A stretch of 64,000 nucleotides of DNA from Cellulomonas sp. JH27-2 (GCF_014837175.1 NZ_JACYFR010000001.1:496001-560000); one strand, 5' to 3'; counted from the stretch's first letter, positions 36,797 to 44,685 are shown. The notes: a model not told the origin generated them from the letters alone. Program-made: numbers and translations.

Positions 36797-38204
36797 GCGA
36801 GCGTCACCCGAACAAGCTGGCCGAGCCCGGACGGATGTCCGCCGAGACCAAGATCCTGGCCTCGGTCCTCGGCATCGGGGGAGTCGCGGTGCTCACGCTG
36901 TGGGCGGCCGCCCGCGTCGGCACGCGCCTGGCGGGCAAGCCGGCTCCCGTGCCCGGTGACCCGGTCGCGGTCGCCGGCAACGTCGTCGTGGGCCACGAGG
37001 TCCTGCCCACTGCCTCGTGGGCAATCGTCGCGGCCCTGGGGGTCTTGCTCCTCACGCTCGCCGTCGCGGTCGGCCGCTCGAGGGCTCGTCGACGAGCCGA
37101 GCGCACTCGCGTTGACCGGGTCGCCCGGTGGATGGGGCAGGGCTCGGACCTGACTCACCTCGGGCTCAAGGCCACCGCGGCCAAGGCGCGCGAGCTGCAA
37201 GTGCGCCCCGACGTGATCGCCGCCGGCAAGGTCGGCGTCGAGGTCGGCCGCACCGAGCACGGCAAGCGCCGCATCTTCGGCTCCTGGGTGGACATGCACC
37301 TGGTCGTGGCCGGCCCCCGGGACCGGCAAGACGACCTCGCTGGTCGTCCCGGCGATCCTGGACGCCCCCGGCGCCGTCCTGGCGACGTCGAACAAGCGCG
37401 ACGTCGTCGACGCGACCCGCGGCCCGCGCGCCACGATTGGTCCGGTGTGGGTGTTCGACTCGCAGCAGGTCGCCCTCGAGCCGCCCACGTGGTGGTGGGA
37501 ACCGTGACCTACGTCGTCGACGACACCAGCGCCTCCCAGCTGGCCCAGCACTTCGCTTCCGGCTCGCGCGAGCTTTGCGCCAAGACCGACGCCTACTTCG
37601 ACCCCGCCGGCCAGGACCTGCTCGCAGGTCTTCTCCTGGCCGCCGCGCTCGACGGCCGACCCATCACGGACGTGTACACGTGGCTGACCCGGCCCGACGG
37701 CGACGCCCCGTCGGAGATCCTGCGCGACCACGGCTACGACCTGGTCGCCCAGCAGGTCCAGGGCGTGCAGGGCGCCCCAGACAAGCAACGTGGCGGCATC
37801 TAAAGCACCGCCCAGCAGATGGCCTCCTGCCTGACCTTGCGCACGATCGCGCAGTGGGTGACCCCGCAGCCCGGCAGGCCGTCGTTCGACCCGGCCGCGT
37901 TCGTCGCGGGCCAGGGCACGCTCTACAGCCTGTCCAAGGACGGCAAGGGCTCAGCCGGGCCGCTCGTAACCGCGCTGACCGTGGCAGTCACTGAGGCAGC
38001 CGAGGCTCGTGCCACGGGCATGGCCGGCGGTCGTCTGGACGTGCCGCTGCTCGGGGTCCTCGACGAGGCGGCGAACGTGTGCCGCTGGTCGCAGCTGCCC
38101 AACCTGTACTCGCACTTCGGCTCGCGCGGGATCGTGCTGATGACGATCCTGCAGTCCTGGTCGCAGGGCGTGCAGGTCTGGCGCCGCGAGGGCATGGGCG
38201 CGAG
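36793..38204 (+). pseudogene. TraD/VirD4-like coupling protein, broken
   Basis: Two N-terminal membrane helices (about residues 22-43 and 76-95) are followed by HLVVAGP in one frame and PGTGKTTSLVVPAILDAPG (Walker A) in another: one extra C in the C-run near 37318 shifts the frame. The frame returns near 37503 with TYVVDDTSASQLAQHFASG. A TAA at 37801 replaces the expected Tyr codon, and the rest continues as TAQQMASCLTLRTIAQWV and VPLLGVLDEAANVCRW (Walker B). The match ends at about 38204, where unrelated sequence begins. It would have pumped DNA to a mating channel and is now inactive. Confidence 0.85.
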
Positions 38205-38624
38205 AGACAACAGCCAGATCCCGCCTTCGCCAGGTCGGTGGTCGATGCTGGTCTCGCGCGCGTACGCCCGCGCCGCCAGGTCGAGAGCGGAGTCCTCCCA
38301 TTCGCGGATGTCCGAGACTCCGGCGGGGTCGTCAGCGCGGCCTCGGTCGAGGTCAAGCTGCACGATCACCGGCGTCCACAGTGCGTCCTCCGCGGGTTCT
38401 TCGGCGGCCCGCCAGGCGAACGCGGGGCCCAGCAGCGCTGCCGCAGCGGCACGGGCGTCGCGGGCGAGGCCTTCGAGGTCGTCGACGACATCTGGTAGTT
38501 CGCGGTGTTCTTCCGAAAGAGAGCTCCGAGAACCGTCGGGCACCAGATCCCTGAGCGCGGTGTGCGCCGCCCTCGCACGAACTGCCAGCGATGAGTTCAC
38601 CAGCGGGCTGTCACTCGGCGTCAT
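37923..38624 (-). CDS. Hypothetical protein, hybrid ORF at a recombination junction
   Basis: Only residues 1 to about 140 (38624-38205) look original: a helical, Ala/Arg/Glu-rich soluble protein without a recognised family. The remaining 94 residues read antisense through the coupling-protein remnant, so the original 3' end was lost where the two genes were joined. A good promoter lies upstream (38680-38709). Function unknown; it may still be expressed with a foreign tail. Confidence 0.45.
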   Translation of the reverse strand: MTPSDSPLVNSSLAVRARAAHTALRDLVPDGSRSSLSEEHRELPDVVDDLEGLARDARAAAAALLGPAFAWRAAEEPAEDALWTPVIVQLDLDRGRADDPAGVSDIREWEDSALDLAARAYARETSIDHRPGEGGIWLLSLAPMPSRRQTCTPCDQDCRIVISTIPREPKCEYRLGSCDQRHTFAASSRTPSSGTSRRPPAMPVARASAASVTATVSAVTSGPAEPLPSLDRL

Positions 38625-38679
38625 TCCTGGACCCTAGTGGCGGGGTAGACGCGCAGGGGAGCCCTGCGCTAACGTGGCT

Positions 38680-38709
38680 AGTATACTGACAACCTAGCCC
38701 GGTTTGTCA
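38680..38709 (-). promoter_or_regulatory. Promoter with TATACT -10 and an inverted repeat
   Basis: On the minus strand a consensus-like -10 TATACT (38680-38685) lies about 19 bases after ATGACA. TGACAA at 38687-38692 and TTGTCA at 38704-38709 form an inverted repeat over the spacer, suggesting a repressor site. It faces the gene starting at 38624. The AT-rich composition differs from the surroundings. Confidence 0.5.
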
Positions 38710-38737
38710 TAATCGCGTTAATCGGCGCCCGCGAAGG

Positions 38738-39151
38738 TCACCGGCCATCACGTATCTGATAGGCGCGGGCGACGGTGATTCCTGCAGCCTGCGCGATCAG
38801 CGGGCCGCCGACGTTGTTGCGGAACGCGGTCCGAATGAGGTCGTTGCGAGCACTGGTCGCGGCCGCCAAGTCCTCGGCGGCGGCGGAGACCCTGCTTGAC
38901 TCGTCGGAGATGAACACCAGCAGGTCAACGACGCTCGGGGCCCTGGCCTCGAGGCCGAGGCGCAAGACGTACTCGTTCGCGGCGAACCAGTTGCCGGCCT
39001 CCATGAATTCCTGGAGCGCGGCGATGTCGGCGGTGACGTCGGCGTCCGCCCCGGGGAACCAGGGGGTCAGCTGCTCGATGATCTCGTCGGTGTTGATCAG
39101 GCCCGTCGTCCGGTCCGGGTTCATCTTGTCGGTGAGGGTAATCGCGCTCAT
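38738..39151 (-). CDS. Hypothetical protein with C-terminal HTH-like helix
   Basis: The 137-residue protein is acidic and helical (MSAITLTDKMNPDRTTGLIN at the start), and ends RNNVGGPLIAQAAGITVARAYQIRDGR, a typical recognition-helix region of a small helix-turn-helix. GGAGT precedes the ATG at 39151. It may be an element regulator. No family recognised. Confidence 0.6.
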   Translation of the reverse strand: MSAITLTDKMNPDRTTGLINTDEIIEQLTPWFPGADADVTADIAALQEFMEAGNWFAANEYVLRLGLEARAPSVVDLLVFISDESSRVSAAAEDLAAATSARNDLIRTAFRNNVGGPLIAQAAGITVARAYQIRDGR

Positions 39152-39309
39152 CGCTGGCACTCCTTGGCGTGGTCGCGTCGGCGTGCGCCGTGGCGAGATA
39201 AGGAGCCTATCAGGCATCGTAGGGGGCTTGCATCCGGCAAGGCGCGTAGACGCGAGACGAAGGGACCACCCGGACGCGCGGTCCCTTCGGTCGTAGTCGG
39301 CGCACGAGA

Positions 39310-39338
39310 AAGGGCCCACCAGCGCTGCTGGTGGACCC
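39310..39338. terminator. Short hairpin terminator
   Basis: CCACCAGC and GCTGGTGG form an 8-bp perfect stem with a 3-base loop, extended by AGGG/CCCT across one mismatch, between two divergently read genes. It may terminate transcription entering from the left. Confidence 0.5.
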
Positions 39339-39395
39339 TCGCTCAAAGCTCTAACAGAGAGACCTGCCTCTGCCTTCGCCCGATAGACTACGCCG

Positions 39396-40118
39396 GTGAC
39401 CGGGGCCCGAGCAAGTTTGAGTGAGGCGGATGCGGCCGTGACCCGCGCGATCAGCGCGGCGAGGCTCGCGCCCTACCTCGAGGTGACGACAGGCAAGGCG
39501 ACCGACGCGATTCGGCTCTACCAGTGGAACATCGAGTTGTCGGCCGCGGTCTACGAGCTCTTCCACTTCCTTGAGGTTTCGCTGCGCAACGCCATGGACG
39601 AGCAGTTGTGCGCGTGGAACGCCACCCAGGTCAATGACAGCACCGGCGACCGACGCGGTCGCGACTGGCTGATGGACCCCGCGCCCCTCCTGCTCCGCCT
39701 GGCCAGAGACAAGGACATCCAGGAAGCCAAACGGCGTGCCGGCATCGCAGCGAAGCGCAGGAACGGTCCGCGCCGCGGGGTGCCCGTCGAGCACGCCGAC
39801 GTGCTGGCGAATCTCAGCTTTGGCACCTGGCGCTACCTCCTTCCCGACAAGGACGAGGGGCGCCAGCTCCTCTGGGAGGAGGCGTTGGTCGACGCCTTCC
39901 CGCACTGGACTCGCGGCCGCGGCGACCTCACGCGCGCGGCGGACAAGGTCCTGCTGCTTCGCAACAGGGTCGCGCACCTCGAGCCGCTGCTGGACACCAA
40001 CAGCGTCGAGGCGCAGCTGACGAACGCCCGACTCATCCTGGCGGGCATCCACCCGGCTCTCGCACAGTGGGCGATGGGCTGGCAGCGGATCCGCCGCCTC
40101 ATTCAGGCTCGCCCCTGA
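39396..40118 (+). CDS. Abi-like HEPN-domain protein (putative abortive-infection factor)
   Basis: The 240-residue protein matches the Abi-like (AbiD/F) pattern: an N-terminal LYQWNIELSAAVYELFHFLE and EVSLRNAMDEQL helix pair, and the signature LLLRNRVAHLEPL at residues 186-198, in which R189-N-R-V-A-H194 is the Rx4H HEPN motif of metal-independent RNases. Such proteins cut RNA on phage infection and stop growth. TAGACT lies exactly 6 bases before the GTG start, so it is probably leaderless and constitutively ready. It sits in an integrated element beside a second Abi-type gene. Activity is inferred from the family. Confidence 0.82.
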   Translation: MTGARASLSEADAAVTRAISAARLAPYLEVTTGKATDAIRLYQWNIELSAAVYELFHFLEVSLRNAMDEQLCAWNATQVNDSTGDRRGRDWLMDPAPLLLRLARDKDIQEAKRRAGIAAKRRNGPRRGVPVEHADVLANLSFGTWRYLLPDKDEGRQLLWEEALVDAFPHWTRGRGDLTRAADKVLLLRNRVAHLEPLLDTNSVEAQLTNARLILAGIHPALAQWAMGWQRIRRLIQARP

Positions 40119-40202
40119 CCAAGTGCCCGCGAGGGAAATGACACCCGGTCGAGGCCTGGCATGTGCGCTCTATGCAGAGTTGAGCGGCCCGTCGCTGGGC
40201 GC

Positions 40203-40260
40203 GGGCTCGTAATCGAGCCCCGCCGGACCGGTCCGGGCGGCGCGTCGACGTCGTCGACGC
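40203..40260. repeat. Three consecutive palindromes ahead of the Abi-alpha gene
   Basis: In 58 bases there are GGGCTCG-TAAT-CGAGCCC (40203-40220), the perfect palindrome CCGGACCGGTCCGG (40223-40236) and GCGTCGACG-T-CGTCGACGC (40242-40260). The first looks like a terminator for the HEPN gene. The others could be operators for the next gene. The rest of the 299-bp gap 40119-40417 shows nothing else. Confidence 0.55.
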
Positions 40261-40417
40261 TGAGGTCCGCCCGGGGACCTGGTGGCGCCCGGCATTCGGC
40301 ACCGTCGAAGTTCGTCAGGGGTCCCTGCTCAAGCTGGCACCCCCGCTGCCAGGCCAAGGCAGCAAGGCCACTCAGGACTGACCGCCGAAACCTCCCCGCG
40401 GCGCGCTGCGTTCCGCC

Positions 40418-41332
40418 ATGCTGTCCCCCATGACAGGTAGCGAGATCGCAGCCGCAGCCGCCGTGGGCAAGGCGGCCGCCGCCGCCTCGAAGAAGGCCCT
40501 CGACGAGGATCCCTCCGAGAAGGCGATGCTCCGTGAGATCGGCCGCGAGACCCCCGCAGCGAAGCGGGCTGCGGAAGCGCACATGGAGCGCGTGGCGATC
40601 AGGCAAGAGCTGCGCCTCAAGCTGTGGACTCCGCTGGTCAAGATCTTGGGCATCAGGAGCGACTACTTCACCGACCAGTTTCCCCAGGAGATCTCCGACC
40701 GGGTCGAACACATCCCCGACGAGGCGCTCGTCTCGCCACGACCGTCGCTCGTCCTCCCGGCGATGCAGGGCTTGGCGTACAGCTTGGACGAGCCCGAGCT
40801 CAAGGAGATGTACCTCAACCTGCTGGCCACGGCCTCGGACGGCCGCAGGCAGGATGACGCGCACCCGTCGTTCGCCGAGATCATCAAGCAGTTGTCTCCC
40901 GCCGAGGCGAGCCTGCTGGCCATCGTCCTGGCCTGGCCCCAACTGCCGATCATCGCGGTGCGTCGTGCCTTCTCGGACCCGGAGGGGTACGAGACGATGC
41001 AGTCCCACGTCCTCGACTGGACGGATAGGGCGACCGGAGCGCCCAAGGAGGAGCCGCTTGCTGCGATGTACGTCGACAATTGGATTCGGCTCGGCCTGAT
41101 CCGCGCTTCCTACAGCCAGTTCCTCACGAACGACGCCCACTACGCCTGGGTGGAGTCCAGGCCCGAGGTCTTGCGGGCCAAGGCTGAGATCGAGAGCGAC
41201 CCGCGCCCGGGAATCACGTTGGACACGGCGAAGGGCATGGTCACGCGTACGTCGTTCGGTGAGCGATTCGGGGCAGCCGCACTCCCGACGTCTGGTGACA
41301 GACCGAACCTCGGCCTCGCCGAGGATGAGTAG
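40418..41332 (+). CDS. DUF4393 (Abi-alpha) family protein
   Basis: The 304-residue protein has the DUF4393/Abi-alpha layout: an Ala-rich N-terminal helix (EIAAAAAVGKAAAAASKKAL), a middle SLVLPAMQGLAYSLDEPELKEMYLNLLATASDGR, then AHPSFAEIIKQLSPAEASLL, the family core. Abi-alpha proteins were first linked to abortive infection in lactococci; the mechanism is unknown. ATG 40430 (MTGSEIAAA) is an equally good start. With the HEPN gene upstream it forms an apparent defence pair inside the integrated element. Confidence 0.8.
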   Translation: MLSPMTGSEIAAAAAVGKAAAAASKKALDEDPSEKAMLREIGRETPAAKRAAEAHMERVAIRQELRLKLWTPLVKILGIRSDYFTDQFPQEISDRVEHIPDEALVSPRPSLVLPAMQGLAYSLDEPELKEMYLNLLATASDGRRQDDAHPSFAEIIKQLSPAEASLLAIVLAWPQLPIIAVRRAFSDPEGYETMQSHVLDWTDRATGAPKEEPLAAMYVDNWIRLGLIRASYSQFLTNDAHYAWVESRPEVLRAKAEIESDPRPGITLDTAKGMVTRTSFGERFGAAALPTSGDRPNLGLAEDE

Positions 41333-41484
41333 GCGCGGGCGATTGATCTAAGGCGGCCTTGACCTGGGAGGTCGAGTCGCGTTCGCGGAGCCACCGTTGC
41401 AGCAAAGACAACATCGATGCGGGCACACAAGAGCCGCTGGCAAATAGGCCCGGGCGGGGGTCCACTGGACAGTGAAGGCGGTGC

Positions 41485-41850
41485 CTAGGCGGTAGCCGGG
41501 GGTGGCGAGACCTCCTCCGGATACAACTCTGGACGGACCCGCACGTAGCGGAGCAGGTGCCGGAACGCGGTACCTGACCAGGCGGCGTCGGCGGACACCT
41601 CGACGACGACCGGCTCGACCAACGTCAGGTCGACCGGGTCGCGGCTCGCACCAAAGCCGTTGACCGTCGCGGACTTCACCGTGGCCGGCCACGGGTGCGT
41701 GCCCGTGGGCGGGTGCAGGTGCTTAGCGAGCTCGCGCGTCTCCACGCGCGACAGTGGCGCGGCCCGCCCGACGATGCGCAGCTCGCCGTCGATCGGCAGG
41801 CCAGCGACCACCACGGTGGGTGCGGTGCGCGGGACGAAGGCAAGCCCGTG
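41485..41850 (-). pseudogene. C-terminal fragment of an ATP-dependent DNA ligase
   Basis: The reading frame gives TVVVAGLPIDGELRIVGRAAP, ELAKHLHPPTGTHPWP and LTLVEPVVVEVSADAAWSGTAFRH, ending with LLRYVRVRPEL. This is the OB-fold C-terminal domain of actinobacterial ATP-dependent ligases (LigC-like). The nucleotidyl-transferase domain is missing; the frame runs into unrelated sequence near 41850, next to the IS481 remnant. It is a non-functional tail, probably carried in or cut by the insertion sequence. Confidence 0.75.
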
Positions 41851-41959
41851 ATGCGGACGATCAAGTTCGAGACCCCATACGGCGCGAAGACGGAAGAACG
41901 CCGGATGTACCCGGACGTCCACGCCTCGATCGACTACCCCGACCTGCCACGATCAGTGA

Positions 41960-42350
41960 GCCGCAGCACCTGATCGACACCTTCGTCACCCAGTACAACC
42001 AGCACCGACCCCACCGGTCCCTGCCCCACCGAGCAACACCAGCCACGGCCTACACCGCACGCCCCAAAGCCACCCCCGGCGCCGACCGCAACGCCGACAC
42101 CCACGACCACGTCCGCACCGACCGCGTCTCCAAGACCGGAAACCTGACCCTGCGCCACAACGGCCGCCTGCACCACATCGGCATCGGCCGAACCCACGCC
42201 GGAACCTACGTCCACCTACTCGTCGAAGACCTCGACATCCGCATCATCAACGCCACCACCGGCGAGATCCTGCGCGAGCTCACCCTCGACCCCACCAGGG
42301 ACTACCAACCCCAGACACAAAAACGGACACCCGAACCTACGAATCCGTAG
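41960..42350 (+). pseudogene. C-terminal fragment of an IS481-family transposase
   Basis: The frame reads LIDTFVTQYNQHRPHRSLPHRATPATAY, the last part of the integrase core of IS481 transposases (the catalytic Glu region is lost), then an IS481-type C-terminal beta domain (LTLRHNGRLHHIGIGRTHAGTYVHLLVED). The N-terminal DNA-binding part and the first two catalytic acids are absent. Its last codons run into the hairpin shared with the left att copy. Confidence 0.82.
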
Positions 42351-42400
42351 GTCCGGGTGTCCTCGATGTCCTGAGACATCACATTGGCGGTAGCGGTGGG
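42322..42400. other. Right attachment site (attR-like) overlapping tRNA-Ser
   Basis: This is the second copy of the junction sequence at 31082-31154: the hairpin (42325-42362, one mismatch), TCGATGTCCTGAGACAT, and the 16-base tRNA 3' end (42385-42400). Five extra bases (ATCAC region) separate the hairpin part from the tRNA compared with the left copy. The copies bracket about 11.2 kb. Confidence 0.75.
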
Positions 42401-42474
42401 ATTTGAACCCACGGTGGACTTTCACCCACACACGCTTTCGAGGCGTGCTCCTTAGGCCGCTCGGACACGCTACC
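42385..42474 (-). tRNA. tRNA-Ser(CGA)
   Basis: On the minus strand the gene starts GGTAGCGTGTCCGAGCGG and ends GGTTCAAATCCCACCGCTACC plus GCCA with an encoded CCA. Acceptor stem GGTAGCG/CGCTACC is perfect. The anticodon stem CACGC/GCGTG holds the loop CTCGAAA, giving anticodon CGA (Ser, UCG codons). The long variable arm (TGTGGGTGAAAGTCCAC) is typical for class II tRNA-Ser. Its 3' end is the integration site of the element to its left. Confidence 0.96.
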
Positions 42475-42520
42475 TCGCCGAGAAGGGTACCTGGTCGGCG
42501 CCGATGCTCCGAATCGACGG

Positions 42521-42549
42521 TTGCATGTGGAGCACATGCAACGTAGCGT
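42521..42549 (+). promoter_or_regulatory. vapBC promoter with embedded operator palindrome
   Basis: TTGCATGTG and CACATGCAA form a perfect 9-bp inverted repeat with a 3-base centre (42521-42541). TTGCAT at 42521-42526 can serve as -35, and TAGCGT at 42544-42549 as -10, with exactly 17 bases between, and 6 bases from the -10 to the ATG at 42556. An antitoxin bound to the palindrome would block the promoter. Confidence 0.8.
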
Positions 42550-42555
42550 GGCGTG

Positions 42556-42822
42556 ATGGTGATGGTGCAGATCCGGCACGTTCCCGACGAGGTGCACCGC
42601 GAGCTGCGGGCACGGGCGGCTCGTCAGGGGCGGTCGCTCTCCGACTTCCTGCTCACGGAGCTCACGCGGCTGGCCGACGAGCCGACGCTCGACAGCATCG
42701 CTGAGCGGATCCGCACCTACGACCTCGTCCACCCGTCGCCAGATCTGCCGGCCCTCGAGGTGGTGGTCGAGCAGCTCGAGGAGGAGCGGGCGGCACGCGA
42801 CGACCAGCTCGGCGCACGGTAG
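42556..42822 (+). CDS. vapB: Ribbon-helix-helix antitoxin (VapB/FitA-like)
   Basis: The 88-residue protein starts MVMVQIRHVPDEVHRELRARAARQGRSLSDFLLTEL, a ribbon-helix-helix DNA-binding domain of the FitA/CopG kind, and ends with an acidic helix (PALEVVVEQLEEERAARDD) that would wrap the toxin. TAGCGT lies 6 bases before the ATG, so the transcript is leaderless. It represses its own promoter through the palindrome at 42521. It overlaps the toxin start by one base. Confidence 0.9.
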   Translation: MVMVQIRHVPDEVHRELRARAARQGRSLSDFLLTELTRLADEPTLDSIAERIRTYDLVHPSPDLPALEVVVEQLEEERAARDDQLGAR

Positions 42823-43202
42823 TGCTCGTCGTCGACGCATCGGTGGTCGTCACGTTCCTGCTCCACCCCGACGAGGTGGTCAACCGCCTGCGCGCAGGCG
42901 GTGCCCTGCACGCGCCGGCGCACCTCGACGTCGAGGTCGCGAGCGAGATCCGGCGCACCGACCTGTCGGGACGACTCAGCGCCGGCCGTGGCACTGCCGC
43001 GATCGCCGATCTGCAGGCGATCCCCGTGCGGCGCTGGCCGATCGCACCGTTGCTCGGCCGGGCATGGGAGCTCCGCGCGAACGTTTCGTCGTACGACGCC
43101 GTTTACGTCGCGCTCGCCGAGGGGCTCGACTGCCCGCTCCTGACCCGCGACGCACGGCTCGCCGGGGCGCCCGGGCTCCGCACGAGGATCGAGGTCGTGT
43201 GA
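42822..43202 (+). CDS. vapC: PIN-domain ribonuclease toxin (VapC-like)
   Basis: The 126-residue PIN protein has the four acidic metal ligands: Asp5 in LVVDASV, Glu42 in EVASEIRR, Asp92 in SSYDAVYVALAE and Asp110 in LLTRDARL. PIN toxins of this family cleave tRNA or rRNA when the antitoxin is lost. The GTG start overlaps the antitoxin stop by one base, the usual coupling. Placed just outside the att site, the module may help to keep this locus. Confidence 0.92.
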   Translation: MLVVDASVVVTFLLHPDEVVNRLRAGGALHAPAHLDVEVASEIRRTDLSGRLSAGRGTAAIADLQAIPVRRWPIAPLLGRAWELRANVSSYDAVYVALAEGLDCPLLTRDARLAGAPGLRTRIEVV

Positions 43203-43222
43203 TCAGGCCTACCGTGGACGGC

Positions 43223-44077
43223 ATGGACGCGCGCACGGAGTTCGACGAGCTCGTCGCGCTGCTGGCCGGGCGACGCCTCACGGTGCTGACCGGGGCCGGC
43301 CTCTCGACGGACTCCGGGATCCCCGACTATCGCGGGCCCGACTCTCCCCCTCGCACGCCCATGACGTTCCAGCAGTTCACCGGCGACGAGGCGTTCCGGC
43401 GGCACTACTGGGCCCGCAACCACGTGGGCTGGCGGCACGTGCGGCGCACGCAGCCCAACGAGGGGCACCGGGCGCTGGCGCGACTGGAGGAGGCGGGCGT
43501 CGTCGTCGGCGTCATCACGCAGAACGTCGACCTGCTGCACGAGGCCGCGGGGTCGCGGAACGTCATCGACCTGCACGGCCGCTACGACCGCGTCGTCTGC
43601 CTGAGCTGCGGCACGGTCATCAGCCGCCGCGAGCTGGCCGCGCGGCTCGACGAGCTCAATCCGCACTTCGCTCCCGAGGCGGTGGCGGACATCGAGATCG
43701 CGCCCGACGCCGACGCCGTGATCGAGCAGACCGCCGACTTCGTCGTCGCCGGCTGCGCGGTGTGCGGCGGCATGCTCAAGCCGGACATCGTCTACTTCGG
43801 GGAGACCGTGCCGCGCCCGCGGGTGGACGCCGCGTACGCGATGGTCGACGAGGGCGACGCGCTGCTGGTGGCCGGTTCGTCGCTCACGGTGCAGTCCGGG
43901 CTGCGGTTCGTCCGGCACGCGGCTGCCGCCGACAAGCCGATCGCCATCGTCAACCGCGGCACCACGCGGGGGGACCGCTACGCCGCGGTGACCCTCCACG
44001 CCGGGACGTCAGAGACCCTCAGCGCCCTGGCCCGGCTCCTGCCGATGGCTCTCGAAGAAGCCGCGAAGCAGCGCTGA
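43223..44077 (+). CDS. Sir2-family NAD-dependent protein deacetylase
   Basis: The 284-residue protein has the sirtuin motifs GAGLSTDSGIPDYRG (residues 24-38), TQNVDLLHEAAG, catalytic His119 in DLHGRYD, and the zinc ligands Cys126, Cys129, Cys178 and Cys181. It uses NAD to remove acyl groups from lysines. I chose ATG 43223 for family length; an in-frame GTG at 43199 overlaps the VapC stop by 4 bases and would add 8 residues. Its end overlaps the convergent deaminase gene by 69 bases. Confidence 0.92.
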   Translation: MDARTEFDELVALLAGRRLTVLTGAGLSTDSGIPDYRGPDSPPRTPMTFQQFTGDEAFRRHYWARNHVGWRHVRRTQPNEGHRALARLEEAGVVVGVITQNVDLLHEAAGSRNVIDLHGRYDRVVCLSCGTVISRRELAARLDELNPHFAPEAVADIEIAPDADAVIEQTADFVVAGCAVCGGMLKPDIVYFGETVPRPRVDAAYAMVDEGDALLVAGSSLTVQSGLRFVRHAAAADKPIAIVNRGTTRGDRYAAVTLHAGTSETLSALARLLPMALEEAAKQR

Positions 44078-44509
44078 CGACTCCTGCGCGCGCACGTCCC
44101 CGACCACCTCGACCCGGTGGTTGAGGCGCCGGTCGCGGACCACGTCCCACTGGGACCCGCACGCGCCCGCCTTGGGGTCCCACGCGCCCAGGACCAGGCG
44201 CGGGACCCTGGCCAGCACGGTCGCGCCCGCGCACATGAGGCACGGCTCCAGCGTCACGACGAGCGTGCAGTCGTCGAGGCGCCAGCGGCCCAGCGTGGCG
44301 GCGGCGTCGCGCAGCGCGAGGACCTCCGCGTGGCCCGTCGGGTCGGCGTGCGCCTCCCGCGTGTTGTGGCCCCGCCCGACGACGACGCCGTCGCGGTCCA
44401 GCACGACCGCACCGACGGGCACGTCGCCGGTCTCCAGCGCCAGCCGGGCCTCGGCGAGGGCCTCGCCCATCGCCGCGAGGTCGGCCGCGGCCGGTGGGCG
44501 GGTGCTCAT
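44009..44509 (-). CDS. tadA: TadA-like nucleoside deaminase
   Basis: The 166-residue protein has the cytidine/deoxycytidylate deaminase zinc motifs PTGHAEVLAL (His ligand and catalytic Glu) and PCLMCAGATVLARV (two Cys ligands), in the TadA order. TadA changes the wobble adenosine of tRNA-Arg to inosine. The KAGACGSQWDVVRD stretch and length fit actinobacterial TadA. ATG 44509 is chosen since the upstream in-frame part encodes the inverted-repeat region. It overlaps the sirtuin 3' end. Confidence 0.88.
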   Translation of the reverse strand: MSTRPPAAADLAAMGEALAEARLALETGDVPVGAVVLDRDGVVVGRGHNTREAHADPTGHAEVLALRDAAATLGRWRLDDCTLVVTLEPCLMCAGATVLARVPRLVLGAWDPKAGACGSQWDVVRDRRLNHRVEVVGDVRAQESSALLRGFFESHRQEPGQGAEGL

Positions 44510-44544
44510 GGGGACATGATCCCCGATCCCGGCCGCCGCACGGC

Positions 44545-44632
44545 AGCAACCAGCCGCGCTTGTGACGGACATCGACGCGTGGGGTGTCAGCGGTCCCATC
44601 AGCCCCACGCGTCGCAGGTGCGGCTGGTTGCT
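44545..44632. repeat. Long two-tier inverted repeat between tadA and upp
   Basis: AGCAACCAGCCGC (44545-44557) pairs with its complement at 44620-44632, and inside it CGACGCGTGGGG (44573-44584) pairs with 44603-44614 around an 18-base loop. Both stems are perfect (13 and 12 bp). The structure lies in the divergent intergenic region, upstream of the leaderless upp promoter. Confidence 0.7.
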
Positions 44633-44685
44633 GATCGCACCGCGCCGACCCGTCCGGATCGTGGGACAGCCGGTAGGTTGGCCCC

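Noticed and set aside
41695..41973. Plus-strand frame with MRTIKFETPYGAK as an independent gene
   Set aside because: Its first half is antisense to the ligase fragment and it has no start site; kept only as a note.
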